From contig JAPKAM010000013.1 of the NCBI GenBank assembly GCA_028825265.1, positions 1-38,935 on the forward strand: a stretch of DNA of 38,935 bases, read 5' to 3'. Of the stretch, positions 1 to 8,974 are shown piece after piece (position 1 is the first letter of the stretch; each line of letters opens with the position of its first letter). The notes under the pieces are model-generated. The model was not told the DNA's origin. It saw only the letters and a program-made list of their open reading frames with translations, and did no database searches. Made by a program: the position numbers and the translations under genes. Source of the DNA: Planctomycetota bacterium. GTDB lineage: Bacteria > Planctomycetota > UBA8108 > UBA1146.

Positions 1-25
1 GAAGCATCGGTGCGCCATCGCGCAG

Positions 26-99
26 ACCGCTGCCGCTCAGATCGCTGCCGCTCAGATCGCTGCCGCTCAGGCCGCTGCCGCTCAGGCCGCTGCCGCGAG
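26..99. repeat. 15-bp tandem repeat, about 5 units (RYCGCTGCCGCTCAG)
   Basis: ACCGCTGCCGCTCAG / ATCGCTGCCGCTCAG x2 / GCCGCTGCCGCTCAG / GCCGCTGCCGCGAG read directly; in-frame 5-aa repeat if translated. Confidence 0.85.
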
Positions 100-140
100 T
101 CCCGACCGGTTTGTTCCCGGGCTCGAGTCGACGGTCGGTT

Positions 141-2582
141 CTAGGGGCAACCTCCTGGATTGGGGAACGGCGCCGGCGGCGCGGATCCAGCCGCGAACAG
201 GTACTCGACCAGGTAGATCACATCGGCCACATCGATCTGGCCCGAATCATTGACATCTCCTCGATCGGTCGGATCGGGGGTCGGCCCACCATTGAAGAGG
301 TAGATCAACAGGGTCACCGCATCGGAGAGATCGATGGTGCCGTCATCGTTGAGTTCGCCTCGGACCCAGGGAATGCACTGACATTCGTCGGGGGTTCCAT
401 CGTTATCGGAGTCCTGACTGGTGCCACTGGCGATGTCCTGATCATCGGCCACGCCATTACCGTTGCAGTCGTTGCAAAACAACTCTCCCACCACCAGATC
501 ATCGATGGCGGCCTCCACGATAGAAGCGGCGGCCACGTCCTCGGCGCGGAAGCGGAGCCGCACCGTTGCGGTTAACGGAATGAAATCCGCCACCTGGAAC
601 TGATGCTGAAACCAACCACCCGAGGTGAAGTTGCCGGTCGGGCCGATCACCTCTACCGAGGTCCATGTGGTGCCTCCGTTGGCACTGATATCGACGCGGA
701 AAGTATCGGTTCCCGGGCCGGCTCCACTATTGTTGGAGAACCAGCGCCAGTAACTGATGATCGGACTGGTGGCGGTGGAAAGATCGTAGTTGGGTGAGGT
801 CAGCGTGGTCACGCCGCCGTCGACGTCATTCTCGCCCAACGCCCCTCCCACGCTGCCCTGGCCAGTGACCCAGCAACGGGTACCCACCACCGAATGATCC
901 GCGGACGGCTGCGCTGCGGTGCCGATCGGAGCCACTCGCGTCCACACTCCTGTGGTGGCAGCATCTCCTGCCGCCCCCGCGGTCCAGCCTGGATTTTGTT
1001 CCATGTCGTCGGTGAAGAGGGAGTTGACCCCCAGCATCGCCGGAGCGCTGTAGAAGGAAACGGGCGCCGATGGAGGATCGGTCATGGCGCTCCCGCCGAT
1101 CACATTGGCTTCGACATACCAACGCACATCGGTTCCGCAATCGACGGCGGGAAAGAGGGCGAGGTACTCGACACTGCCGGGTGCCACTTGAGTCATCAGG
1201 CTGGTCATCCAGCCGCTTCCCGCATCGAACCACAGCGTTGCACTCTGCGGATCGACCTCGAAGCCCGATCCGGGAACGATCTGAACCGTCAGCGTATCGC
1301 CAAATGGATTGAGCTGGTCCGGGATCCCTGCGGGATAAGAGAAGGTCAAAGGTGTCGCTCCCAGCGACCAGACGAACAGACCTCGCTCCAAGTCGCTGCC
1401 GATGATGGTCCCACTCGGGAAATACGGGTAAACGCTCCACAGCCCATTGAAGTTACTGTTGTCATCGGTGGGGTAGGTATCGAAGTAGGCCACCTCGGTC
1501 AAGTTGAGCGGGTTCGTTCCGTCGAGTATCCGCAGGCCGCTGCGATAATTCGCCTCGTAAACCAGATTGTCGACGGTGTAGATGTTGTGCCCGATGGCAC
1601 TGTTTCCGTTGGTGTATTCATCCATCAGGATCGGAGTGGTCAGATCGGAAACATCGATCACGAAGGTCTTGGTCGGAACGCCCGGTCCCTCGTCCAGTTC
1701 ATCGCCGAGGTAAAAATACTGCTGATCGGAGGACAACCAACCTTGGTGACTGTACGCCCCTCCAGGATAGATCAGTTGCCCCAGGAGCACGACGTTGGCC
1801 TTGTTGGTGACATCGAGGATATCAAAACTGACCGGACCGTTGCCGGTACACAGAAATGCCACCTGGCTACCGGCGAAGGGCCCCGCCTGCATCTGGACAA
1901 TCTGTGCATCATGAACGTAACGATCGTTCCAACTACCCTCGAACACCGGAGTGCCCGGATTGTTGAGGTTGTAGAAGCGCAATCCGTTGCCGCCGCCACC
2001 ACATCGATACAGGTAACCAGAATCGGTATCGATGGCGACATTGTGAGAGGAGAGGCCTCCGCCAGTGGTGATGGTGTTGGTCAGCGGGAATTGGCCGTTA
2101 TCCACATTGGAAAGATCGATGACCTGAATTCCACCGCCCCCCTCCGAAACCGCATAAGCAAAATTCTGATAGGTCTTCACATCGCGCCAGAGACTGTTGG
2201 GCCCCGCCACGGTTCCGAGGATGGTGGGATTACCCGGATTGGTCACCTCGACCACGGTGGTACCGCTGGAATGTGCCATCAGGGCGTACTCTCGACCGCT
2301 CGGAGCCGTGTAACCCCAGCAGTCATTTCCATTGGAGATGCCTGATTGCATCTCGGGCAAGGTGATCCAGGACTCCAGGTTGATCCCATCCGATGGGAAT
2401 CCCCCGACCGGACCGAACGGCTGCGGACCTGGCAGGCCGCTGCGATAACCCGGTCCAGTATAGGGAGGCTGACGATCTCTGGCCTTGGGGTCGTTATCGT
2501 GGCCCACTGCGATGAAGCCACCAAAGATGGTGCAGGTGATGCAAACCAGCAGCATCCAGCGAGTTCTGAATGAGGTGGACAT
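141..2582 (-). CDS. Secreted choice-of-anchor-B/LVIVD-type beta-propeller protein with C-terminal dockerin-like (EF-hand-like) repeats
   Basis: Signal peptide MSTSFRTRWMLLVCITCTIFGG; AGGAGG RBS upstream of ATG at 2582; repeats such as 'LWRDVKTYQNFAYAVSEGGGGIQVIDLSNV'; C-term 'RGDVNDSGQIDVADVIYLVEYLF...GGCP'. Confidence 0.85.
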   Translation of the reverse strand: MSTSFRTRWMLLVCITCTIFGGFIAVGHDNDPKARDRQPPYTGPGYRSGLPGPQPFGPVGGFPSDGINLESWITLPEMQSGISNGNDCWGYTAPSGREYALMAHSSGTTVVEVTNPGNPTILGTVAGPNSLWRDVKTYQNFAYAVSEGGGGIQVIDLSNVDNGQFPLTNTITTGGGLSSHNVAIDTDSGYLYRCGGGGNGLRFYNLNNPGTPVFEGSWNDRYVHDAQIVQMQAGPFAGSQVAFLCTGNGPVSFDILDVTNKANVVLLGQLIYPGGAYSHQGWLSSDQQYFYLGDELDEGPGVPTKTFVIDVSDLTTPILMDEYTNGNSAIGHNIYTVDNLVYEANYRSGLRILDGTNPLNLTEVAYFDTYPTDDNSNFNGLWSVYPYFPSGTIIGSDLERGLFVWSLGATPLTFSYPAGIPDQLNPFGDTLTVQIVPGSGFEVDPQSATLWFDAGSGWMTSLMTQVAPGSVEYLALFPAVDCGTDVRWYVEANVIGGSAMTDPPSAPVSFYSAPAMLGVNSLFTDDMEQNPGWTAGAAGDAATTGVWTRVAPIGTAAQPSADHSVVGTRCWVTGQGSVGGALGENDVDGGVTTLTSPNYDLSTATSPIISYWRWFSNNSGAGPGTDTFRVDISANGGTTWTSVEVIGPTGNFTSGGWFQHQFQVADFIPLTATVRLRFRAEDVAAASIVEAAIDDLVVGELFCNDCNGNGVADDQDIASGTSQDSDNDGTPDECQCIPWVRGELNDDGTIDLSDAVTLLIYLFNGGPTPDPTDRGDVNDSGQIDVADVIYLVEYLFAAGSAPPAPFPNPGGCP

Positions 2583-2687
2583 GGAAGCCTCCTGAAAGCG
2601 ATGCCCGAGGGGCATTCAAGATGAGTAATCGGACTGGACCGTAGCGGTATCCATCCATTATATGCCCTGAGAACCCCCACTCACACC

Positions 2688-3974
2688 CTAGTCATCGGGG
2701 GTCGGGGAGGATTCCCTGGCAGACAGACTTTCGAGGAAGTGGATCAAATCGTCCTCTTCTTGCCGGGTCAGGCTGATGCGGGTCAACATCGTCTCCCCTT
2801 GGTGAGAGTGACCGGCTCCGGTCGGCCTGGCTCCTTGCCGCCAGGTATAGAAACGGACCACCGAGCGCAGGTCTGCCATGCCACCGTCGTGGAAATAGGG
2901 AGCGGTGCCCACCAGATATCGGAGGGAAGGGGTTCGGAAGGCGCCCCACTGCGCTACATCTCGCTGGAGCCGTTCGGTTCGACCGGCACGGGCTCCCTGC
3001 GAATCGTCGGAGTACTCCCCACCACTTCGAAACGGATGGATCCGTAACTCCTGGATGCCACCGTAGCGGCCCGCGTCTCGAGCCGTGCGACCACTGGTGA
3101 GAATCCCCGTGTCATGAAATTCTCCATCCGACAACATCGAACCACTATGACAGCGGATGCACTGCGCCTTGCCGAGGAATATTTGCAAACCCCTTCGCGC
3201 AGAAATCGGATATTCAGCGGCGGCCACTGCATCCTCTTTTGCGACCGCCTCCAGATAATGATCAAAGGGAGTCGACGGACCGCGCAGCGTCCTCTCGTAG
3301 GCAGCGATCGCCTTGCCGATGTGGGTGAAGGCTCGATTCAATTCTCGCCGACGTGTCTGCGACAGCGCCAGCCACTCGGCGGTCGGCTCTCCTCCCTTGA
3401 TCGCCTTCTCGGGGAGGGCGGATAGATCTGGAAGTGAACCGAACAACTGCTGATATCGCTGTAACAACGGCGGAGTCGCCGCCAGATGGCGAAGCACCAG
3501 GAGACGATCTCCGGCCATCTCGTCGACCTCCTCGATCGGACTCAGAGCCTGCATCCACAGCGAATCCCAGCGACCATCCCAGCCCCACCAGCGGTGGCCG
3601 GCGACGTCGTGAAGTGTCGGGGTGTCGCGCGGGATCTGGTTGAATCCCCGCGGATGGGTCTTGCCATCGACCAGTTGCTGATCGGGACGATGACAGGTCG
3701 CGCAGGAACTTTTCCCATCCCCCGATAGCCCTCGATCGGAGAAGAGCAAGGCGCCCAGTTGCACCGCCGCCGGATGGTCGGCATAGCGGTTGGTCCGATC
3801 GACGGGAGGTGCCGCCGCTCTTCGAAGCGAGAGTGCCAGACTGCGGAGCGGTTCCGCAAGCAGCGGACCCTGCAACGGCTCCTCGGTGGCCGCCGCGGGA
3901 GGAGGGTTCGGAGGCGGCGGCGGCTCTTGAACCGTGGCCAGTAGCAGCAGCGACAGAAACCAGATGAACTTCAA
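2688..3974 (-). CDS. Di-heme cytochrome c peroxidase (MauG/CcpA-like)
   Basis: Two heme motifs CATCH and CIRCH; 'DTPTLHDVAGHRWWGWDGRWDSLWMQALSPIE', 'TPSLRYLVGTAPYFHDGGMADLRSVVRFY'. Likely TTG start overlapping upstream stop (TTGA). Confidence 0.85.
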   Translation of the reverse strand: MKFIWFLSLLLLATVQEPPPPPNPPPAAATEEPLQGPLLAEPLRSLALSLRRAAAPPVDRTNRYADHPAAVQLGALLFSDRGLSGDGKSSCATCHRPDQQLVDGKTHPRGFNQIPRDTPTLHDVAGHRWWGWDGRWDSLWMQALSPIEEVDEMAGDRLLVLRHLAATPPLLQRYQQLFGSLPDLSALPEKAIKGGEPTAEWLALSQTRRRELNRAFTHIGKAIAAYERTLRGPSTPFDHYLEAVAKEDAVAAAEYPISARRGLQIFLGKAQCIRCHSGSMLSDGEFHDTGILTSGRTARDAGRYGGIQELRIHPFRSGGEYSDDSQGARAGRTERLQRDVAQWGAFRTPSLRYLVGTAPYFHDGGMADLRSVVRFYTWRQGARPTGAGHSHQGETMLTRISLTRQEEDDLIHFLESLSARESSPTPDD

Positions 3975-4492
3975 CGGATCTCCACCCAGCCTCGGGCCCG
4001 CTCCAGATGAGGTCCTTCGATGATGTCCACCGTCAGCAGCCAGCGTCCTCCCATGTGGAATCGAACCCCTGCAGCGACGAATCCGCCCGCCGGGCGACGA
4101 AGCGTCACGACCGGCACGGCCAACCCGTGAGCATGCTGCGGCATCCCGCCATCGAACACGACTTCGGCACTCTCGGAGATGGGGATCCCATCCTTGAAGA
4201 CGGTGCCGTGGGCGGTGAACTCCTGATTGAGTGGCGCAGGATCGGGGATGTAGAGATGGACCTGATAAGAGCCATCTGCGCTGGTCATCGTTCTCCATCC
4301 GGGGCCCTGAGGAGCCACAGCATTAGACGATGCCACAGTATTAGACGATGCCGCACCATTAGACGGGGACTGGCATCCGGCGATGAAGACCAGCATCGCC
4401 AGTCCAATCAGTAACGAGAAGAACACCAGCGCCAAGATGATGCAGCCGGGACTCTCCGTTTTTTCCGAGGAGTCGCTGTTGAATTCAGTCAT
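3971..4492 (-). CDS. Membrane-anchored YtkA/FixH-like domain protein
   Basis: Single N-terminal TM 'CIILALVFFSLLIGLAMLVFIAGCQ'; 'GSYQVHLYIPDPAPLNQEFTAHGTVFKDGIP...GGMPQHAHGL...FHMGGRWLLTVDI'. Confidence 0.7.
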   Translation of the reverse strand: MTEFNSDSSEKTESPGCIILALVFFSLLIGLAMLVFIAGCQSPSNGAASSNTVASSNAVAPQGPGWRTMTSADGSYQVHLYIPDPAPLNQEFTAHGTVFKDGIPISESAEVVFDGGMPQHAHGLAVPVVTLRRPAGGFVAAGVRFHMGGRWLLTVDIIEGPHLERARGWVEIR

Positions 4493-6399
4493 CGCTGCTC
4501 CTGAAGTTTTTCCTGCTGCTTTTTCAACTGGCGCACCCGGGCCCCGCCATCGGGGAGATAGGGTGCGCTTCCGAAGTGGCGAAGATCTCCTGTCGGAGAG
4601 ATCACCACTCCACGATGATTGCCATGATCCAGCACCCAGACCCAACCATCATCATCGATACGGACCGCCCGTGGCCGAAACAACTGCCGCTCACCGGTCC
4701 CGCCGCCGCCCAGTATCGTCTTCGCTTCCCCACCTCCGGGTGGGATCCTCAGCAACGAATGATTGGCTCCATTGGTATACCAGATGGAACCATCCGGATG
4801 CGCGGCCACTCCGACGGGCATCCGACAAACGACATCGATGACCTGCGGACGCAACTGACCCACTTCAAATCTCATCAGTTTTCCGCGGATGGCATCGGCG
4901 ACCAAAAAGCCCGCTCCATCCGCAGAGATTGCGGTCGCCTCACGCAACAGGTTTGGAGCCTCGAATTGGCCGATCGGTCGAAATCTCCGATCGAGCAACA
5001 GGATCCTCGAGTTGGCATCATCGGCGACGGCGATGGTTCCACCTTCACCACAAGCGAGTGCTGTCAATCGTGGCGGCAGGGGCGACTTCCAGGGTAAATA
5101 CTGTTGCACCAATTGTGCCATGTCGACGGTTCGGACCAAGGCCACCAACGCCGCCTCTCGACGCAACGGTGGCTGTTGCTGCCAGCAGACCTCGAACATC
5201 TGGAGTCGTTGATTTCCTCGATCGGCCACCACCCATCGCGATGGTTCCTCGCCCGGCATAAAATCGACCCCCATCGGCGTACGGAAGCGAGTCGGGGCAT
5301 CTCCCGGGCCGCCGACGTTATCGAGTTCGAAGGGAATCTCCAGATCCCTGACCAGTACCGAGACCCGCTCCGAATCGGGCTCTGAAACCACCAGCAGCCT
5401 TCCTCCCGGCTGTAATGCCCAGTAGCGACCATAATGAGAGACTAGGTCGACCCGCTGCCACTGCTCTGCGGCGGCCACCGCCACCTCCGGATCCCTCACG
5501 CCGAACAGTTGCACCCTTCGCTCACTCGGTTCGATGACTGCACAAACCGCTGCCCGCGGGTCGTAGGCAACCGCGGTCGGATAGTGCAATCGACCTTGAG
5601 CTTCTCGTGGAAGCATCGAGTGAATGCCAAATTGATGCATCGAGAAACCGCGCCCACTGAAGAGTTGCACCCGGTGATTGTCTCGATCAGTGACCCAAAG
5701 GAATTGATCCCCCACCTCGCACAGTCCCATCGGCGAGGCGAGTAATCCTGGAGCGGCGCCATGGTCACCGATTCCTTGTTCCAGGTCTGGTTGTTGCGAG
5801 CGCGGATCGAACTGGATCAGACGGTGCAAGCCACGATCACTGACCCAGATATGGTCGCCGACCGAGCAGACCCCAGTCGGCTCGATGAACCCGCTCCAAC
5901 TTTGTTGCACGTGTCCATCCGGGTCGAGGTGATGCAATTTTCCCTGGAGCAGGTCGGTGACCAACCAGCCTTCCCCCCGTGGAGCCCTCGACAGTGCTGC
6001 CGCTTGCCAGCGCCCCTCAGGCCCCGGCAGCATCCGCACCAGTTGTCCCTCACGGTCGATCTCACCCACATGACCGGCGCGATCGATGATGATGAAATGT
6101 CCGCGGCTGAGAGTTTGAATCCCACGAGGACGGGAGAACCGAGCGGGCAGTGGCCACGAGTCCGCCCTGACTTTTCCATCCGATTGCAAGAAGCGCAACC
6201 GTGCCGGACGTTCGGTGAGGATGGCAAAGCCTCCCTCCTCCAGCGCACAGATCGCCACCGGCAAAGCAGGGGCCAAGGAACGGGAGCCGAGCGGGAAGCC
6301 CAGGGCAAGGTATTGATCCAGGTCACGGACGCGTTCATCCGGCAGCGCCGGTTCAGCGTTCAGCAGGGGCCACAGCAGCACGATCCAAAACAAGTTCAT
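4489..6399 (-). CDS. NHL-repeat beta-propeller protein, exported
   Basis: Signal peptide MNLFWIVLLWPLLNAEP; repeated NHL blocks 'LCEVGDQFLWVTDRDNHRVQLF', 'VADRGNQRLQMF', 'RAVRIDDDGWVWVLDHGNHRGVVI'. Confidence 0.8.
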   Translation of the reverse strand: MNLFWIVLLWPLLNAEPALPDERVRDLDQYLALGFPLGSRSLAPALPVAICALEEGGFAILTERPARLRFLQSDGKVRADSWPLPARFSRPRGIQTLSRGHFIIIDRAGHVGEIDREGQLVRMLPGPEGRWQAAALSRAPRGEGWLVTDLLQGKLHHLDPDGHVQQSWSGFIEPTGVCSVGDHIWVSDRGLHRLIQFDPRSQQPDLEQGIGDHGAAPGLLASPMGLCEVGDQFLWVTDRDNHRVQLFSGRGFSMHQFGIHSMLPREAQGRLHYPTAVAYDPRAAVCAVIEPSERRVQLFGVRDPEVAVAAAEQWQRVDLVSHYGRYWALQPGGRLLVVSEPDSERVSVLVRDLEIPFELDNVGGPGDAPTRFRTPMGVDFMPGEEPSRWVVADRGNQRLQMFEVCWQQQPPLRREAALVALVRTVDMAQLVQQYLPWKSPLPPRLTALACGEGGTIAVADDANSRILLLDRRFRPIGQFEAPNLLREATAISADGAGFLVADAIRGKLMRFEVGQLRPQVIDVVCRMPVGVAAHPDGSIWYTNGANHSLLRIPPGGGEAKTILGGGGTGERQLFRPRAVRIDDDGWVWVLDHGNHRGVVISPTGDLRHFGSAPYLPDGGARVRQLKKQQEKLQEQR

Positions 6400-6504
6400 C
6401 GCTCTCCTTCTTCGAGATCATCGCTATCTTCTGCTCCAGCGGCAAGCGTCCACTCGATCTCATCGGTCCCGACGATTATCCTAACGGGTGGACAAGGAGG
6501 GGCG

Positions 6505-6954
6505 ATGGAAGCGCCAAATGAAACCAGAGGACTGAACTGGCGTATCGGACGCTGGATTCCCTGGGCCGAAATAGAGATTTCACAGCAAACCAGGGGTGGT
6601 CCCGGAGGTCAACACGCCAATCGATCCGCCACCGCCATCGACCTGCGCTGGGCTCCCGCAGCATCCCACGCCTTCTCGCCCGCGGAGCAGGAACAACTGG
6701 TCGAGAGAATCTCCACGAAAATCGACGGCCACGGCAGAATCCGCATCTTGGCCAGTGAAGAACGCTCCGCATCGAGAAACAGAGGGATTGCTCTGCAACG
6801 TCTCGCCGACCTGATCCGTGAGGCACTCAAACCAAGACGATCGAGAAGGGCGACTCAGCCGACCCGTTCGAGTCAGAAGAAGCGGCTGGTCGACAAGAAG
6901 AACCGCTCACTCCGCAAGCAGAATCGAAGTCGTGACTTCAGCGATGAGATCTGA
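6505..6954 (+). CDS. arfB: Peptidyl-tRNA hydrolase ArfB-like (RF-1 GGQ domain, basic C-tail)
   Basis: 'EIEISQQTRGGPGGQHANR...'; GGQ motif; Lys/Arg-rich tail 'RSSQKKRLVDKKNRSLRKQNRSRDF'; AAGGAGG RBS before ATG 6505. Confidence 0.8.
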   Translation: MEAPNETRGLNWRIGRWIPWAEIEISQQTRGGPGGQHANRSATAIDLRWAPAASHAFSPAEQEQLVERISTKIDGHGRIRILASEERSASRNRGIALQRLADLIREALKPRRSRRATQPTRSSQKKRLVDKKNRSLRKQNRSRDFSDEI

Positions 6955-7030
6955 GCCGCTGCACTGTCCACGCCGGGCATCGTGACGCAAATGATTCTTG
7001 ACTCGGGTGATTCGTGATGGGCACGAAGAA

Positions 7031-7056
7031 GGGGCCCCGGGTTTCCCCGACGCCCC
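7031..7056 (-). terminator. Probable intrinsic terminator downstream of tRNA-His
   Basis: Minus strand GGGGCGTCGGGGAAACCCGGGGCCCC followed by TTCTT. Confidence 0.5.
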
Positions 7057-7066
7057 TCAAAATTTA

Positions 7067-7144
7067 TGGGGTGGGTAGAGGGGCTCGAACCCTCGGCCTC
7101 CGGCACCACAAGCCGGCGCTCTAACCAACTGAGCTACACCCACC
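7067..7144 (-). tRNA. tRNA-His (GTG), with encoded CCA and G-1:C73
   Basis: Minus strand G-GTGGGTG-TAGCTCAGTTGGTTAGAGC-GCCGGCTTGTGGTGCCGG-AGGCC-GAGGGTTCGAGCCCCTC-TACCCAC-C-CCA; anticodon loop TTGTGGT. Confidence 0.95.
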
Positions 7145-7225
7145 ACTGAATTCAGATCCGGGAGAAGCTCAAGGGGTTGAGTCCCTCTCCAATGAACCGA
7201 ATGTTGGCGAAGGTGTGGGTGGGTG

Positions 7226-7966
7226 TCAAGGAGACCGGGTATTCCCCTGCCAACAGATCTGAAATAGGACCCCCGATTCGCCACCGCTTTCGAGGTTTGC
7301 CGTCAGCAAAAATCTCAGACTATGGCAGTGGAAGGGCGAAAGTGTGTCGAGCCCGAGAGTGGCGCGGATTCCTCCCCGATTTGAGTTCCGCGAGTCGCTT
7401 TCGGCTCCCCAGCGGGTCCAGGGGAGCACCTCGAAGTAGGGGAAATAGACCTCCTCAACAGTCTTAGCGCTGGTTCCATATCGCTCTGCAGCGCCAAGAT
7501 GAGCCGCGATCCGGTCGCTGGGAGGCCCGACGAAGGGCCCGTCGAGCAGCGGGTCGTCGAGGCCCAGGTCGAATCCTCCAAAGGAGCCGTAAGAGATGTA
7601 CTGGTGCTGCTGTCCGCTGCGATAGCCGCTTCCACTGATCTGGGCCATCTCGGAACCGTATCCTCCCGCACCGTACTCCGGGTCGTTGAGCAGATGTTCT
7701 CGGAGCACTCCACGGACCGTTTGTGCAATCACCTCGGAGCGGATGTGGGAATTCCATTCCAGGCTAGAATCCACCAGGGAGGATCCAAATAGCGCAGGAT
7801 GCTGATCCCCCTGGCTGATCGCTCGGTGAACCTCGGTGGGCAGGGTCCTGGCCCACTGTCCATCGCCCTGGATCTCCAGCAATGAAGGAGGAGGGGCCAG
7901 GGAGACTCTTCCGGAGGGGTGCAGAGCGGTCGCCAGTAGCAGAAAGAGGGCAGTGGCTGTATTCAT
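7226..7966 (-). CDS. Hypothetical exported protein
   Basis: Signal peptide MNTATALFLLLATALHPSGRVSLA; no family recognised; antisense frames lack coding character. Confidence 0.6.
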   Translation of the reverse strand: MNTATALFLLLATALHPSGRVSLAPPPSLLEIQGDGQWARTLPTEVHRAISQGDQHPALFGSSLVDSSLEWNSHIRSEVIAQTVRGVLREHLLNDPEYGAGGYGSEMAQISGSGYRSGQQHQYISYGSFGGFDLGLDDPLLDGPFVGPPSDRIAAHLGAAERYGTSAKTVEEVYFPYFEVLPWTRWGAESDSRNSNRGGIRATLGLDTLSPFHCHSLRFLLTANLESGGESGVLFQICWQGNTRSP

Positions 7967-8191
7967 CGACGACCTCAATTCAGGAACCTCGGGGAGTCCC
8001 TGGGTCATCGCGCACGTTCGAGACCTGACTCCCCCTGGAGTCTGGATCGGCACGATCAGGGTAAATCTGAGCAGGATTCAGGAAATCATTACCGGAAGCG
8101 ATACCCGGAGGATGACTCGTGAAATTCCAGTGATGTGAACGGGCGGCCACCAAACCCCATCATCACGCTGCAGATGAGAGAACCGATGAGG

Positions 8192-8288
8192 GGAGCCCAG
8201 GGGCCTTCGGCGGAAGCCGGAGGGGTTCCTAGATGCCTTCGGAGAGCTTCATGGGCGCTTTCGAGGGTTTCACTTTATCCGTGAAACC
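8192..8288. other. Cluster of three hairpins in intergenic region (candidate structured RNA, strand uncertain)
   Basis: GGAGCC(CAGGGG)CCTTCGGC-GGAA-GCCGGAGG-GGTTCC; GAGAGC-N9-GCTTTC; GGTTTCAC-TTTATCC-GTGAAACC. Confidence 0.4.
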
Positions 8289-8370
8289 AGCAGGTGATTG
8301 GGGTCAGTGAATCCTAAGGAGCGGTGTCCCTGTCTCGATGGTACCGCAAGCCTAGAAAAGGGGAAGCCCG

Positions 8371-8967
8371 CTATCGACCGCGACTGGCCCAGCGAACCAG
8401 TTGCTCGGCGCTCGGTTCTTCCGGATGATCTGCGACCACCTTGCGCACCCGGTCCTGAGCATCGGTCACGTGAAAACCCAGCACCTGCAAGGCTCGAACC
8501 GCATCTGCCGCAGCACCCTCGGGAACCCCCACCGTGGCCGGGGATCCGACGCTCGGCATCAGGTCCTCTTTTTCCAGCGCCCCCCTCAGATCGAGGACGA
8601 TTCGCTGGGCAGTCTTCTTGCCGATGCCCTTCACTTTCTCCAGCGGGGCCGTTTCTCCCTCCAGCACCGAGGTTCGAAGCTGGTCCGGATCGACATGGGA
8701 AAGCAGTGCCAGAGCACTGGCGGGTCCGACTCCTGACACCTGGCAGAGGCGATCGAAAAAATCGCGTTCTTCAGGATGAGAGAAACCAAACATCACCAAT
8801 TGTTCGTCACGGATCCGATGAGAGATGAACAACCTTGCGGTGACTCCATCTTTCAATTTCCGCAGAGTACCCGAGGGAGCACGGAGTCGATGGCCGACTC
8901 CCCCCACTTCGAGCACGGTATGTCCTTCAGCAATTCGGACCACTTCGCCAGTGAGGTATTCGTACAC
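8371..8967 (-). CDS. ruvA: Holliday junction branch migration protein RuvA
   Basis: 'MYEYLTGEVVRI...', HhH motifs 'LCQVSGVGPASALALLS' and 'LEKVKGIGKKTAQRIVLDLRGAL'. Confidence 0.95.
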   Translation of the reverse strand: MYEYLTGEVVRIAEGHTVLEVGGVGHRLRAPSGTLRKLKDGVTARLFISHRIRDEQLVMFGFSHPEERDFFDRLCQVSGVGPASALALLSHVDPDQLRTSVLEGETAPLEKVKGIGKKTAQRIVLDLRGALEKEDLMPSVGSPATVGVPEGAAADAVRALQVLGFHVTDAQDRVRKVVADHPEEPSAEQLVRWASRGR

Positions 8968-8974
8968 TGCGCCG

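Noticed and set aside
894-2345. 483-aa plus-strand ORF
   Set aside because: Antisense to the LVIVD/dockerin protein, which has a signal peptide, RBS and recognisable domains; high-GC shadow ORF.
4320-4365. Short repeat (GCCACAGTATTAGACGAT-like, about 3 imperfect copies) in the YtkA-like gene
   Set aside because: Low-complexity SSN(T/A)VA linker coding; too short to interpret.
5761-6504. N-terminal extension of the ArfB ORF
   Set aside because: Antisense to the NHL protein; a proper RBS and ATG exist at 6505, where homology begins.
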